Part shown: positions 26,525-35,583 of the stretch, piece by piece
Position numbering within the stretch: the stretch's first letter is position 1
How the letters are laid out: each line of letters opens with the position of its first letter
Source: an uncultured Muribaculaceae bacterium
GTDB lineage: Bacteria > Bacteroidota > Bacteroidia > Bacteroidales > Muribaculaceae
Direction of reading: 5' to 3'
Length of the DNA: 64,000 bases
NCBI GenBank assembly: GCA_947628305.1
Contig: CANQZG010000007.1
Coordinates: forward strand, 62,001 to 126,000
The notes under the pieces: model-generated
Database searches by the model: none
Told to the model about the DNA's origin: nothing
Seen by the model: the letters and a program-made list of their open reading frames with translations, nothing else
Position numbers and translations under genes: made by a program

Positions 26525-27067
26525 TTAAAACGTTATGCCGAAACGGAAGTTGACAAGGTCAAGTCCGTGTATGTCGGTGCGGTCATCGGTCGGCCCGAAT
26601 GAACTCATGCCGTTGAAGATATATCCGATTGTTATATAGGACTTGAATGAACGGCTGACAGCGAGGTTGAACCCTACGGCGGGATTGAGGAACAGGCGTG
26701 TTTGTGATTCGTTGCCGACATCGTTGAATGCCGCCCCCGCGCGCATGTCCAGGAAGCATAGTGACGGCCGGTTGCGGAAACTGGAGCGGAAGATGGCATA
26801 CAGCGGGAAAACACGGCTGCTGTTGCTGGTCATTATGTGTATCCCGGTGCCTATACCGGCAATGTCAATCATTTGGTTCTTATAACCGAAAAACGCGTCG
26901 ATATTGACTGTTGACATGTCATCGCCTCCCATGTCGATAGAGCCTCCGGCGTCTACGCCCCACGCGAAGTGCGGGATGCCATGCGGAGGTGTGGTTTCTT
27001 CAGAGTGTATGGCCATCGGTAATATGGCGACAAGCAATGCTATTATGGTGATTGGTTTGAGTCTCAT
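26525..27067 (-). CDS. Predicted outer-membrane beta-barrel protein
   Basis: 180 residues with a signal peptide (MRLKPITIIALLVAILPMAIHS). After it come alternating hydrophobic strands with glycine turns (FAWGVDAGGSIDMGG, NIDAFFGYKNQMIDIAGIGTGIHI, YITIGYIFNGMSSFG), ending LVNFRFGITF with the terminal Phe recognised by the BAM machinery. No specific family recognised. It starts 8 bp after the prmA stop, so probably shares its transcript. Confidence 0.75.
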   Translation of the reverse strand: MRLKPITIIALLVAILPMAIHSEETTPPHGIPHFAWGVDAGGSIDMGGDDMSTVNIDAFFGYKNQMIDIAGIGTGIHIMTSNSSRVFPLYAIFRSSFRNRPSLCFLDMRAGAAFNDVGNESQTRLFLNPAVGFNLAVSRSFKSYITIGYIFNGMSSFGPTDDRTDIHGLDLVNFRFGITF

Positions 27068-27074
27068 GGTGGTG

Positions 27075-27923
27075 TCAGTGCTTTTTAGTTAGTTTTACAC
27101 ATGCCCAGTTGTTATCAAGCGTCACGTCATCAAACTTGAATCCGACACGGGTGGCTGCATCGATAATGACCGGGACATCCTCGTTGTAGAATCCGCTAAG
27201 GAATAGGTTCGCTCCCGGCGCACATGCATCGGCATATCGTTCTATGTCGGCGGTGATGATGTTGCGGTTGATATTGGCGAGGAAAATGTCGGCCTTGTAA
27301 ATTTCGGACAACAGAGATGCGTCTCCCGTGAGCATGGTGACCGCCTCGGCATTGTTGAGAATCGTGTTGTCAACGGCGTTGGCCTGTGCCATGGGGTCGA
27401 TTTCTATACCCGTCACTTGCGCGGCCCCAAGCATCAGGCATAATATTGCCAGGATGCCTGTCCCTGTCCCCATGTCGATGACTTTTTTACCCGACAGGTC
27501 GGTTGATAATATCCGTCCAATCATCAGTGACGTGGTTGAATGGTGGCCTGTCCCGAATGCCATCCTCGGGTCAATGACTATACGGTATTCGGCATCGGGG
27601 ATGTCGGTATGGAATGAACTGTGTATGACACATCGGTCCCCTATAACGATGGGCTTGAAATAGTTTTTCTCCCATTCGGCGTTCCAGTCTTGTCCCTCTA
27701 TCAAGGTGTTGTTCACTGTTGTGTCGGTGGGAATAGGGAAATTAGCCACGGTATCGGTGATTTTGTCCGGGTCAAATATTTCGGCCTTTATATAGGCGGT
27801 CAGACCCTCGTTGTCGGGGACGAAACTTTCAAACCCGATTTCGCTTAACATCGAGGCCATTATGTCGGTCCTTGTCTCGTCACAAGGCGACATGTCTAAT
27901 CTAACTTCTTGGTAATCGTTCAC
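27075..27923 (-). CDS. prmA: Ribosomal protein L11 methyltransferase
   Basis: 282 residues. Trimethylates lysines and the N terminus of L11 using S-adenosylmethionine. Seen: substrate-recognition N domain, then DPRMAFGTGHHSTTSLMI, SAM motif I VIDMGTGTGILAI, IEIDPMAQANAVDN, FLANINRNI (motif IV) and LFLSGFY. The start is GTG: reading upstream in frame reaches a TGA nine codons before without any ATG. Confidence 0.93.
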   Translation of the reverse strand: MNDYQEVRLDMSPCDETRTDIMASMLSEIGFESFVPDNEGLTAYIKAEIFDPDKITDTVANFPIPTDTTVNNTLIEGQDWNAEWEKNYFKPIVIGDRCVIHSSFHTDIPDAEYRIVIDPRMAFGTGHHSTTSLMIGRILSTDLSGKKVIDMGTGTGILAILCLMLGAAQVTGIEIDPMAQANAVDNTILNNAEAVTMLTGDASLLSEIYKADIFLANINRNIITADIERYADACAPGANLFLSGFYNEDVPVIIDAATRVGFKFDDVTLDNNWACVKLTKKH

Positions 27924-28005
27924 TTGTAAGCAGCTGTTGGAATATAGTCATGGCCGAGACGGTGTAGTCCCGGCTTGAATGATTGGTTGTGCCGCGATGT
28001 TCCCG

Positions 28006-28284
28006 TCATCTTGCCCGTTTGAGGCTTTTGGTTGCGCGTCTTGCGAGACGGAACACCATGACCCCCAAATCGATATAGGACAAAGACCCCATGACGCGGT
28101 TGAAGATATTCCGTGTAAGAGCCGGGGCCTTCATTTCCTCCTGCATGACGGCAAGATTATGTCTAAGACGCTCTTTCTCAATTTCGATACGTGCGACGGT
28201 ATAGGCTCGCCGATAGCGCAATTCGTCAATCGTATAGCCTTTCCAGTTTTCATCTTGTGGCCCGAGGGGCAGTTTCTCGCTCAT
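28006..28284 (-). CDS. Small basic protein of a YtxH/holin-like envelope cluster
   Basis: 92 residues, no recognised domain. Charged, mostly helical (RRAYTVARIEIEKERLRHNL; KSLKRAR at the end), with a weak hydrophobic patch SYIDLGVMVFRLA. Its start is 1 bp after the stop of the holin-like gene, so it is translated with it. Its role is probably at the inner membrane with the neighbours; this is context only. Confidence 0.65.
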   Translation of the reverse strand: MSEKLPLGPQDENWKGYTIDELRYRRAYTVARIEIEKERLRHNLAVMQEEMKAPALTRNIFNRVMGSLSYIDLGVMVFRLARRATKSLKRAR

Positions 28285-28285
28285 G

Positions 28286-28627
28286 TCAACTAAGGAATAT
28301 ACGGGAAATGAAACGGGATACGGGGTCTATTATCAATGTTTTACGCAGGAGTATCACTACTGCGGAGATAAGTAGGAACACTCCGCCGACTATCAGATAG
28401 GCCCATGCCGGGTGCATGAAATTGCACAGAAGCTGAGCCAGGGATATCGACAGGAATATAAGTATAAATATTCCCAGTACAAGAATAATGACACCCAATG
28501 CCACGGCCGACAGGAGTGTGACCACTTTCTCGGCGGCCGACAGTTTGGCGTTCTCGACATTGAGTTTCAGATATTCCTTGACTTCCTCCCAAAGGGGGTG
28601 CAGATGTGATGCCGTGTTTTTGAACAT
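28286..28627 (-). CDS. Phage-holin-like/YqjE-type two-helix membrane protein
   Basis: 113 residues: an amphipathic N-terminal part (LHPLWEEVKEYLKLNVENAKLS), then two membrane helices (VVTLLSAVALGVIILVLGIF and AYLIVGGVFLLISAVVILL). This is the layout of the Phage_holin_3_6/YqjE family, chromosomal proteins usually found beside YtxH/ElaB-type stress proteins rather than lysis genes. It lies between two YtxH genes and the small basic protein, as in that cassette. Confidence 0.75.
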   Translation of the reverse strand: MFKNTASHLHPLWEEVKEYLKLNVENAKLSAAEKVVTLLSAVALGVIILVLGIFILIFLSISLAQLLCNFMHPAWAYLIVGGVFLLISAVVILLRKTLIIDPVSRFISRIFLS

Positions 28628-28711
28628 GATAGGTCAAACGTTGAAACGTAAGGAGGAGCGGAGTTAAGGAGAATAATCCTCCAATAACCCCGCTTTATCA
28701 TCAATCGTCGA

Positions 28712-28912
28712 TTAATCGTCTATTTCAGTTGTCAATTGCTCGACAAGTGCGTCGATTTCATTCTGAGAGCAGATGATACCTTTCTTACGGAGTATTTCCT
28801 TGATGCGGGCACGCAGGTCTTCGCCTTTTTGGGGCGCAAAAAGGATGGCGGCACCTGCACCGACGAGTGCTCCGCCGATGAATGCCGATATTATACCGAG
28901 ATTGCTGTTCAT
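28712..28912 (-). CDS. YtxH-domain protein, copy 2
   Basis: 66 residues: a glycine-rich membrane segment (IISAFIGGALVGAGAAILFAP) then QKGEDLRARIKEILRKKGI and an acidic helix. The pattern LFAPxKGEDxR is the YtxH signature. About half identical to the neighbouring 28946-29149 product in the N-terminal 45 residues, so a tandem duplication. In Firmicutes YtxH is a general-stress protein; function here unknown. Confidence 0.8.
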   Translation of the reverse strand: MNSNLGIISAFIGGALVGAGAAILFAPQKGEDLRARIKEILRKKGIICSQNEIDALVEQLTTEIDD

Positions 28913-28945
28913 GAGTAATCTATAATTAAATGAGTTAAACTGTTA

Positions 28946-29149
28946 TCAGGCGTTTTTCTCGAGTTCACCGGCGATTTCGTCAGCAAGTTCCTCGATTTTG
29001 CTTTTCTTCAGCTTGATGCCTTTGCTCTTGAGATATTTTACAATATTGTCACGGGTGTCTTCACCTTTTTCAGGAGCGAAAAGAAGTCCGACTGCGGCAC
29101 CGGCGATTGCGCCTCCGATAACAGAAAGGACAATGTGCAATGGTTTCAT
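28946..29149 (-). CDS. YtxH-domain protein, copy 1
   Basis: 67 residues: VLSVIGGAIAGAAVGLLFAP membrane segment with small-residue packing, then EKGEDTRDNIVKYLKSKGIK and KIEELADEIAGELEKNA. First gene of the leftward cluster that continues through the second YtxH, the holin-like and the small basic protein genes. Separated by 190 bp from divergent galE. Confidence 0.8.
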   Translation of the reverse strand: MKPLHIVLSVIGGAIAGAAVGLLFAPEKGEDTRDNIVKYLKSKGIKLKKSKIEELADEIAGELEKNA

Positions 29150-29292
29150 TTTAATTTAAAATTTATTTAGTCAATTAGTATTTACGGAAATTACAACATC
29201 CGTTGGCCGGATATTGTTCGGCTAAATTAACTTTTTTAATCGGTTTAACCAAATATCATTGTGAAAACTTCGGAAATATGCTGAACTTTTGC

Positions 29293-29300
29293 TAAGTTTG
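29293..29300 (+). promoter_or_regulatory. -7 box of the galE promoter
   Basis: TAAGTTTG, 39 bp before the galE ATG; no exact TTTG at -33. Confidence 0.45.
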
Positions 29301-29339
29301 CAAATCAATATCCATAATTCTTATAAATAATTGACAGAA

Positions 29340-30377
29340 ATGAAACAGGAAAGAATTCTTGTCACCGGCGGAACCGGCTATATCGGTTCACATACGGTGG
29401 TCGAACTTCAGAATGCCGGTTACCCGGTCGTAATAATCGATAATCTTTCCAACTCCAACCGAGATGTCATTGACGGGATTGAACGTATAACCGGGATTCG
29501 CCCCGATTTCGTGGAAGGGGACTGCACTGACATCGATACATTGAAAAAACTGTTTGCCGATTTCCCTGATGTCGCTGGCATCATCAACTTTGCCGCGAGT
29601 AAGGCTGTCGGGGAGTCGATGCAGAAACCGTCGCTGTACTACCGTAACAATCTTGTCACCCTCCTCAACCTCCTTGACCTCATGGGTCCCAACGGTGTCA
29701 AAGGTATTGTCTTTTCATCGTCATGCACCGTCTACGGCGAACCCGATGTCAATCCTGTAACCGAGCAATCGCCTATCAAGAAGGCTACATCGCCCTACGG
29801 TAACACCAAGCAGATTTCAGAGGAAATAATCACTGATGTAATCAATGCCGGTGCGCCGTTCAAGAGTGTGATTCTTAGGTACTTCAATCCGGTCGGTGCA
29901 CATCCGAGCGCAGAGATAGGGGAGTTGCCTAACGGTGTGCCACAGAATTTGATACCTTATCTGACACAGACTGCAATCGGCATCCGCAAGGAACTTAGCG
30001 TGTTCGGTGACGATTACAACACGCCCGATGGGTCATGTATCCGTGACTATATCAATGTCGTAGACCTTGCCAAGGCTCATGTCATCGCAGTGAAGCGAAT
30101 GCTTGAGGATGTCTCGGAAGCGAAAATCGAAATATTCAACCTCGGGACGGGTAACGGCGTATCGGTGCTTGAGTTAATCAATACGTTCGAGAGCGCGACG
30201 GGTGTCAAGGTGCCACATAAGATTGTCGGACGTCGTGCCGGCGACATAGAGAAAGTATGGGCCGACCCGACCTACGCCAACACAGTCCTCGGCTGGAAGG
30301 CGGAGTCAACGCTCGCCGACACAATGCGTTCGGCCTGGAACTGGCAGCTGGCTCTGCGTGAGCGTGGCATTATGTGA
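29340..30377 (+). CDS. galE: UDP-glucose 4-epimerase
   Basis: 345 residues from the ATG at 29340 (an in-frame TTG at 29331 is less likely). Interconverts UDP-glucose and UDP-galactose. Short-chain dehydrogenase fold: VTGGTGYIGSHTVVELQ binds NAD, NFAASKAVGES, FSSSCTVYG (catalytic Ser), SPYGNTKQISEEI (catalytic Tyr and Lys), LRYFNPVGAHPS, DGSCIRDYINVVDLAKAH and VGRRAGDIEKVWADP. Single gene with its own terminator. Confidence 0.95.
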   Translation: MKQERILVTGGTGYIGSHTVVELQNAGYPVVIIDNLSNSNRDVIDGIERITGIRPDFVEGDCTDIDTLKKLFADFPDVAGIINFAASKAVGESMQKPSLYYRNNLVTLLNLLDLMGPNGVKGIVFSSSCTVYGEPDVNPVTEQSPIKKATSPYGNTKQISEEIITDVINAGAPFKSVILRYFNPVGAHPSAEIGELPNGVPQNLIPYLTQTAIGIRKELSVFGDDYNTPDGSCIRDYINVVDLAKAHVIAVKRMLEDVSEAKIEIFNLGTGNGVSVLELINTFESATGVKVPHKIVGRRAGDIEKVWADPTYANTVLGWKAESTLADTMRSAWNWQLALRERGIM

Positions 30378-30401
30378 TGTTACGAAATTTGAATATACTC
30401 T

Positions 30402-30432
30402 AAAAATCCTGCCTACAGGCAGGATTTTTTTG
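30402..30432 (+). terminator. Terminator after galE
   Basis: AAAAATCCTGCCT (30402-30414) / AGGCAGGATTTTT (30417-30429) with a T-run; also faces the minus-strand SPOR gene ending at 30442. Confidence 0.85.
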
Positions 30433-30441
30433 TACCTAAAT

Positions 30442-30957
30442 TCATCTGATGTGGCTCGGTTTCAAAACCCATGGACAAGGTTCTTTCATTATCAGAGTCT
30501 TGTCTGACCTGACCCTGTCAAGAGCCTTTATTGCTTCAGCGGGAGTTTCGCATGTAACGGCGACGACGTAGTACAACGGTTCGGCCGTGTTTACGATGAA
30601 TGCGTTGTAACCGTTGCCGATGATGCGGTCTCGCATTGCCTTGGCATTGAAAATCTGCTTGAATTGTCCCACTACGACATTGTAACGCAACATGTTGTCG
30701 CGTGTCGCACCACCGTCCTTGGTGAACCCGATTGATTCGATGGTGTATGACAGGGTGTCTCCTTCAGCAACGATTTGTGATGGGCGTGCGCGTTTCCTGA
30801 TTTGAGTGTATATTGTTTCGTCATTGCTTTCATCCTTTTTGTCGCGGGCGGCCTCGTAGGCCTTACGGTAGGATTCCTCGGTTGGTTTGCAGCTGACAAT
30901 CATGGATACAGCTGCAACGACAGCAATAATCGCCGGTATTATTCTATTGATTTTCAT
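30442..30957 (-). CDS. SPOR-domain lipoprotein
   Basis: 171 residues. Lipoprotein signal ending in VSMIVSC (Cys23), a short charged linker, then a SPOR domain (about residues 90-160: YNVVVGQFKQIFNAKAMRDR, GYNAFIVNTAEPLYYVVAV, EAIKALDRVRS). SPOR domains bind denuded glycan strands at division sites, so this is probably an envelope/septal lipoprotein. It is last in a four-gene leftward run; its ATG overlaps the metallophosphoesterase stop by 4 nt. Confidence 0.88.
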   Translation of the reverse strand: MKINRIIPAIIAVVAAVSMIVSCKPTEESYRKAYEAARDKKDESNDETIYTQIRKRARPSQIVAEGDTLSYTIESIGFTKDGGATRDNMLRYNVVVGQFKQIFNAKAMRDRIIGNGYNAFIVNTAEPLYYVVAVTCETPAEAIKALDRVRSDKTLIMKEPCPWVLKPSHIR

Positions 30958-31457
30958 ATTTTTATTTTTCCTAATTCTATAACTTCAAGGTCTTTCATGT
31001 CTCCGTTGTCAATCGTCAGACGGACGAGGGTGCGTTGTTTCTGCCATCCATGGTATCCCGCCGCGCCCGGGTTGATGTGCAGTACTCCCAATTCCGGGTC
31101 ATTCATGACTTTCAGTATGTGGGAATGGCCTGTCACCATCAGTCTTGCGCCACAGTCATGCAGCATACGTCTTACACCGGGGGCATATCGACCCGGGTAG
31201 CCGCCTATATGGGTCATCCACACCTTGACACCCTCGGTCTCGAATTCAAGCACTTCGGGGCAGCGACGCCTCACAGTGCCGCTGTCGATGTTGCCGCACA
31301 CAGCACGTACAATGGGGGCGACTCCTTCAAGACGGCGTATGACATCGATGTCGCCGACATCCCCGGCATGCCATATTTCATCGCAGCCCTTGAAATGGAG
31401 TGCGAACCTGTCATCCCAGCATGAGTGTGTGTCGCTAAGGATTCCTATTTTTTTCAT
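30954..31457 (-). CDS. Metallophosphoesterase, YfcE/MJ0936 type
   Basis: 167 residues. Calcineurin-like phosphoesterase with the full metal-ligand set: GILSDTHS, WHAGDVGDIDV, VCGNID (GNxD/H), MTHIGGYP, VTGHSHILKV and HINPGA. This family includes small phosphodiesterases (YfcE) active on diesters in vitro; physiological substrate unknown. Translationally coupled on both sides by 4-nt overlaps. Confidence 0.9.
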   Translation of the reverse strand: MKKIGILSDTHSCWDDRFALHFKGCDEIWHAGDVGDIDVIRRLEGVAPIVRAVCGNIDSGTVRRRCPEVLEFETEGVKVWMTHIGGYPGRYAPGVRRMLHDCGARLMVTGHSHILKVMNDPELGVLHINPGAAGYHGWQKQRTLVRLTIDNGDMKDLEVIELGKIKI

Positions 31458-34126
31458 TGGCGTATAAACCTTATATAATCAATTAACGCAGTGTTTGTCC
31501 TGCGGTTCATGTTTGTGTCGTACATGGGTACATAGGCAATCTCCACGGTGTTCACACCTTTTTTCAGTGACAACTGAAGCATGTTTGAGAATCCGGTTGA
31601 ACGCCATTCATTGTCGCCCCGTTGAGGCATCACGATTGAACCTACACGTTCGCCGTTCACGACAAGGGAGCGGATTGCGCATTTGTCACCCGAATATGAC
31701 GGGCCACTACCGTTGGAGTAACGGACATCGAGAAAATATGTACCGTCTTCAGGGATTCCGACACGGAAAGCGATGCTTGTGTTGGATGTCGTAGAAGTCT
31801 CGACAACACCGTTGGCAATATCCTCGTTCTTGATGAGTGTTGTCCCACCGTCCACGACATCCTCGGCCTGGACTATAATGACAGAGCCACGGGGAATCCA
31901 CATAAACGGGCGTGGTGAGAATCCTGCCCAACGGCTGTCCTTTATCGGTACAATCCCAACGGTGGTGAATGACGGTGAACGGAAAAGCTCGTATGTCGTT
32001 TCTTCGGTCTCCTCCTGTACCACCCCGTTGAGGAGTATCTCATAACCAATCCCGGGAGAGGGATTGGTTATGCGCGCCTGACGTGATGTGTTCCAATCAA
32101 CAAGAGGTGTCGGTGGCATTGTGATGGCATCGCTCATGGTCATGTCGGAGTGACGCAGCGTGTTATTGGCCATTATGATTTCAATGTTGTGTTCCCCCGC
32201 CGACAGATTTTCGGCATATATGAGATTGCCTTTGACAGGTTTCCCGTCCATGGTCATCGAAGCGACTTTGTCTCCTGTTCCCCGCACTGTGACGGAAATT
32301 ATTGCATCACGATATTTAATGTTTTTGATAGTCTTGTTCCCATGCAACCCTGGCAGGACTATGGGACGGAATGTGATGCCGTCGCTGTCAAATGACATCC
32401 CGGCGAAGATACGGAGGTACATGGCGATGTTACCGGCGTAATCCGATAACTTGGATGCGTCTCTTGAAGTGTCGGTCAACGGGAATCCCGATACGGCGTC
32501 TATGGGACGGATGTCGGTTAATAGAGCGGAGGAGCGGAACATCGCACCGAGTCCGGCTTTCAATGCCTCGTAATTGCCGGTCTTTGCAGCGGCGAGATTC
32601 CAGAATGCCTGGACTGTCGGACTGACTGTCCCGTTTCCCTGTGAAATTTCATTGTCGGGAAATGGGAACATAGATGGAACGCCGTATTTCATCACCGGCG
32701 ATAACCCAATCAATGATTGTGCCATTTCAGTCGTGGTGATGTCGGACAGGACGCAGATGGCCTGTCCCATATAATCCGAAGCCTGTGACTGAATGGGGTA
32801 TACGCCTCCGTAGAGGTATTGGCTGTAATACCCACGGTTGGGAATCCATAGCAAGTCGTTTATGGAATTGCGTATTGAATCTGACAGGTTCTTATATCTG
32901 TCCCCGTTGTCACCGAGTTCATAGTGCATGCATGACGCGATGTAATATGCCCTCGAATAGGCTGCGTTGACGGTGAGGTTCATCGATGAATAGACATCGG
33001 CGGGTTGCATCCATCGCGGATAGGTGAGGGATGTCGGTTCAAACCCTGATGCACTGCCGTGCATCAGATTGAACCGGGAATCCCACATTACGTCCATGTC
33101 TTCGTCGAGTGTGCGCGATATTATGTCTGATGTCTCGCGAAGCCATTCGCGGTCGGCGGTCACATTGTACACCTCCCAGGCCGCCATTGACCATATAATC
33201 CTGTCTGATACAACAGGCCAACCGCCACCGTAGCCGTTGTCCCGTCGCAGTCGACCGTTTTTTGTACATGAGCGCAGCAAATCCATTGACCGCTCGGCAT
33301 CAAGTGTCGCCAACGATGCCCACACTGCAAGTGAGATGTCCCGTGTGGTGAACTTATCATGACGTGTGCTTTCAAGTGTGGATGACAATCGGTCGATGCT
33401 CATGTTGTATATTGCATCGACGAGAGTCTGCCCCGATTCGTAGGACGGGAAACGAGGGTTGATTGAATCGATACGCCAACTTTTGGACTTTTCCATCCCA
33501 TGGCGGGGGTTCAATCTCAATGTCAGTTGGTAGACGCTGTCCCCTCGGTCTTTGAGAGTCAATTGCCGGTTTTCGCCTGTGTCGATATAATCGGGAAGGG
33601 GAGGAGCAGAGCCTATAACACTGACATTCCTAAAGTCATCGGCGAATATTGTATCACGGGAGGGCGTAACATAATATCCGCGTCTTTCAAATGACTTTAA
33701 CACAGGTTTCATGTCCACACGTACAGTCCACACCGTGTTTGCGGGCAACGTATCCCCGTCGGGACGTCTGTCGTCTTTTTCATGGGATGTCAATTTCCCG
33801 AACGAATAGATTGTTGTGTCTTGCTCGCCGGGGTGTATCTGTGCGATGTGAAACTGTCTTTCGCGGAATTCATTGTCACGTCCGTTCAACAAAAAACGGA
33901 ACTTGAATGCCGCTGGAATTTCAGTCGTCGGTGCATCGGGAAAGTCTGATGTGATTTCAAATCGGCTGACAGCGTGTGCGACATACTCACCCTCGACCAC
34001 CGAATCGTCATAGACTGTATAAGTCTCGCATGAATATATGGCATCATCAGCCGTGTCAGGGACACTGCTGCAACCGGCCATCACGGCGGTGGTTATTGCG
34101 ATTATGGCAGTGGAGGCATGTTTCAT
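31454..34126 (-). CDS. Six-hairpin glycosidase lipoprotein with C-terminal carbohydrate-binding module
   Basis: 890 residues, lipoprotein (VMAGCSS, Cys19). Residues ~25-210 are a beta-rich N-terminal domain. Residues ~215-600 look like an (alpha/alpha)6 six-hairpin catalytic barrel: DNGYGGGWPVVSDRIIWSMA, HGSASGFEPTSLTYPRWMQP, NAAYSRAYYIAS, PNRGYYSQYLYGG, SDYAGNIAMYLRIF. A C-terminal CBM6/35-like module follows (~775-890: VIVQAEDVVDGGTTLIKNED, GTYFLDVRYSNGSG, GVNTVEIAYVPM). This is the layout of GH78/GH63-like enzymes but I cannot name the family or sugar. There is no SusCD pair nearby, and its neighbours are a peptidase and a phosphoesterase, which is unusual for a glycosidase. Confidence 0.78.
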   Translation of the reverse strand: MKHASTAIIAITTAVMAGCSSVPDTADDAIYSCETYTVYDDSVVEGEYVAHAVSRFEITSDFPDAPTTEIPAAFKFRFLLNGRDNEFRERQFHIAQIHPGEQDTTIYSFGKLTSHEKDDRRPDGDTLPANTVWTVRVDMKPVLKSFERRGYYVTPSRDTIFADDFRNVSVIGSAPPLPDYIDTGENRQLTLKDRGDSVYQLTLRLNPRHGMEKSKSWRIDSINPRFPSYESGQTLVDAIYNMSIDRLSSTLESTRHDKFTTRDISLAVWASLATLDAERSMDLLRSCTKNGRLRRDNGYGGGWPVVSDRIIWSMAAWEVYNVTADREWLRETSDIISRTLDEDMDVMWDSRFNLMHGSASGFEPTSLTYPRWMQPADVYSSMNLTVNAAYSRAYYIASCMHYELGDNGDRYKNLSDSIRNSINDLLWIPNRGYYSQYLYGGVYPIQSQASDYMGQAICVLSDITTTEMAQSLIGLSPVMKYGVPSMFPFPDNEISQGNGTVSPTVQAFWNLAAAKTGNYEALKAGLGAMFRSSALLTDIRPIDAVSGFPLTDTSRDASKLSDYAGNIAMYLRIFAGMSFDSDGITFRPIVLPGLHGNKTIKNIKYRDAIISVTVRGTGDKVASMTMDGKPVKGNLIYAENLSAGEHNIEIIMANNTLRHSDMTMSDAITMPPTPLVDWNTSRQARITNPSPGIGYEILLNGVVQEETEETTYELFRSPSFTTVGIVPIKDSRWAGFSPRPFMWIPRGSVIIVQAEDVVDGGTTLIKNEDIANGVVETSTTSNTSIAFRVGIPEDGTYFLDVRYSNGSGPSYSGDKCAIRSLVVNGERVGSIVMPQRGDNEWRSTGFSNMLQLSLKKGVNTVEIAYVPMYDTNMNRRTNTALIDYIRFIRQ

Positions 34127-35499
34127 TGACGCATCGCCTCCACTTCGTCGGGTGTCAATGGAATCTTCTTGCCCAGACGTCGTGCACCGTCAGCGGTTAT
34201 CAGATAATCCTCCTCGTTGCGTATTCCCCCGAAATCACGGTAGCGTTCGACAGCATCGTAGTTTATGAAATCGGTGAATTTCCCGAGACCACGCCAAAGG
34301 TCAATAAGTTCAGGGATGAAATATATGCCCGGCTCGACAGTCAGGACATATCCCGGTTTCAACTGCGAGGCGAGACGTTGGCTTTTGCGCCCGAACTGTG
34401 TGCTCTTGGGTTGGCCGTCATATCCCACCCATATCTCACCTAAGTTCTCCATGTCATGTACATCGAGTCCCATCATGTGGCCCAGTCCGTGCGGGAAGAA
34501 AAGCGCGTGCGCGCCCTCTCTGACAGCCTCGGTGGCGTCACCTTTCATCAGGCCGAGTCCTTTCATGCCCTCGACCATGACGCGGGCGGCGATGTCATAT
34601 ACATCCATGTAAGGGATGCCGGGGCGGAGCGCCTCGACTGCGGCGAGGTGCATACGGTTCTGGATTTCATAAACCTCGCGCTGACGGGTGGTGAAACGTT
34701 TGTCGGCGGGTATTGTCGATGACATGTCTCCGCAGTACCCCGATTCGAGTTCGGCACCGGCGTCAATCAGGAAAAGGTCGCCCGGCTTGATGAGATTGCC
34801 GTGGTAATGATTGTGTAGGGTCTGTCCGTTGACAGTCGCTATTGTGGCGAACGACAGCTCGCAATTATTGGATTCGGCGATGTAGTCCATTGCCGCCGTC
34901 ACCTCATATTCATGCATCCCCGGACGAATCACCCGCATCGCCTCGAGGTGCATGTCGGCGGTTATGTCGCATGCCTTTTCAATCTCGGCGATTTCCTCGG
35001 CGGTCTTGATGTTGCGTTGTACCACGACCGCACGGATGAACGGGACAGAGCCCTCCTGACGCGCGGGCACGATTCCAAGCAAATCGACAAGTTTCAATTT
35101 GTGTTCGGGGCGGTAGGGTGGGAGGTAATGGATTGTCCGTCCATCTTTGGCTGCTTTGGCGAGATAGGGGGCCAACGAGGCTTCGGGTCGCACGTCAGAG
35201 ATGCCGACAGTCTCGCATTTTTCATGTAAGGTGGGTAGCGGTCCCATCCACACAATCGAGTCGATTGTCAGTTCATCGCCGAACACAATCTCACGGTCGT
35301 TGTCGATGTCGATGATTGCGGCGAGTCCCGCCTGTGAGATGCCGAAATAATACAGGAATGTCGAGTCCTGGCGGTATCGGAAAGTGTTGTCGGCATAATT
35401 CAATCCCAGTTCGTCATTACCGAGGAAAAGCAGTACGCCCGAGCCGATACGTTTTTTCAATGTATCGCGTCGCTCGATATAGGTCGATTTTGAAAACAT
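34123..35499 (-). CDS. pepP: Xaa-Pro aminopeptidase (aminopeptidase P)
   Basis: 458 residues, cytosolic. N-terminal creatinase-like domain (RRDTLKKRIGSGVLLFLGND ... YFGISQAGLAAIIDID), then pita-bread metallopeptidase: GDLFLIDAGAELESGYCGDM (metal Asp residues), FFPHGLGHMMGLDVHD (His), LTVEPGIYFIP (Glu) and the final GGIRNEEDYLIT (Glu). Removes an N-terminal residue before proline. First gene of the four-gene run; its stop overlaps the glycosidase start by 4 nt. Confidence 0.94.
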   Translation of the reverse strand: MFSKSTYIERRDTLKKRIGSGVLLFLGNDELGLNYADNTFRYRQDSTFLYYFGISQAGLAAIIDIDNDREIVFGDELTIDSIVWMGPLPTLHEKCETVGISDVRPEASLAPYLAKAAKDGRTIHYLPPYRPEHKLKLVDLLGIVPARQEGSVPFIRAVVVQRNIKTAEEIAEIEKACDITADMHLEAMRVIRPGMHEYEVTAAMDYIAESNNCELSFATIATVNGQTLHNHYHGNLIKPGDLFLIDAGAELESGYCGDMSSTIPADKRFTTRQREVYEIQNRMHLAAVEALRPGIPYMDVYDIAARVMVEGMKGLGLMKGDATEAVREGAHALFFPHGLGHMMGLDVHDMENLGEIWVGYDGQPKSTQFGRKSQRLASQLKPGYVLTVEPGIYFIPELIDLWRGLGKFTDFINYDAVERYRDFGGIRNEEDYLITADGARRLGKKIPLTPDEVEAMRQ

Positions 35500-35527
35500 A
35501 GTCAGATATATTTGTTAAAGACTGATT

Positions 35528-35556
35528 CAAAGGTAATCAAAAAATGCGTATCTTTG
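35528..35556. promoter_or_regulatory. Back-to-back -7 boxes for pepP and bcp
   Basis: Minus-strand TACCTTTG (35528-35535) for the pepP operon and plus-strand TATCTTTG (35549-35556) for bcp lie 13 bp apart, so the two promoters must overlap and may exclude each other. Confidence 0.55.
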
Positions 35557-35583
35557 TTCTATAAAAGAGATAAATCATATAAA

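Noticed and set aside
28286-28627. Prophage lysis module suggested by the holin-like protein
   Set aside because: No endolysin, structural or integrase genes; the neighbours are YtxH stress-type proteins.
33976-34443. 155-codon plus-strand open frame at the pepP/glycosidase junction
   Set aside because: Antisense to two well-supported genes; composition is that of an antisense frame.
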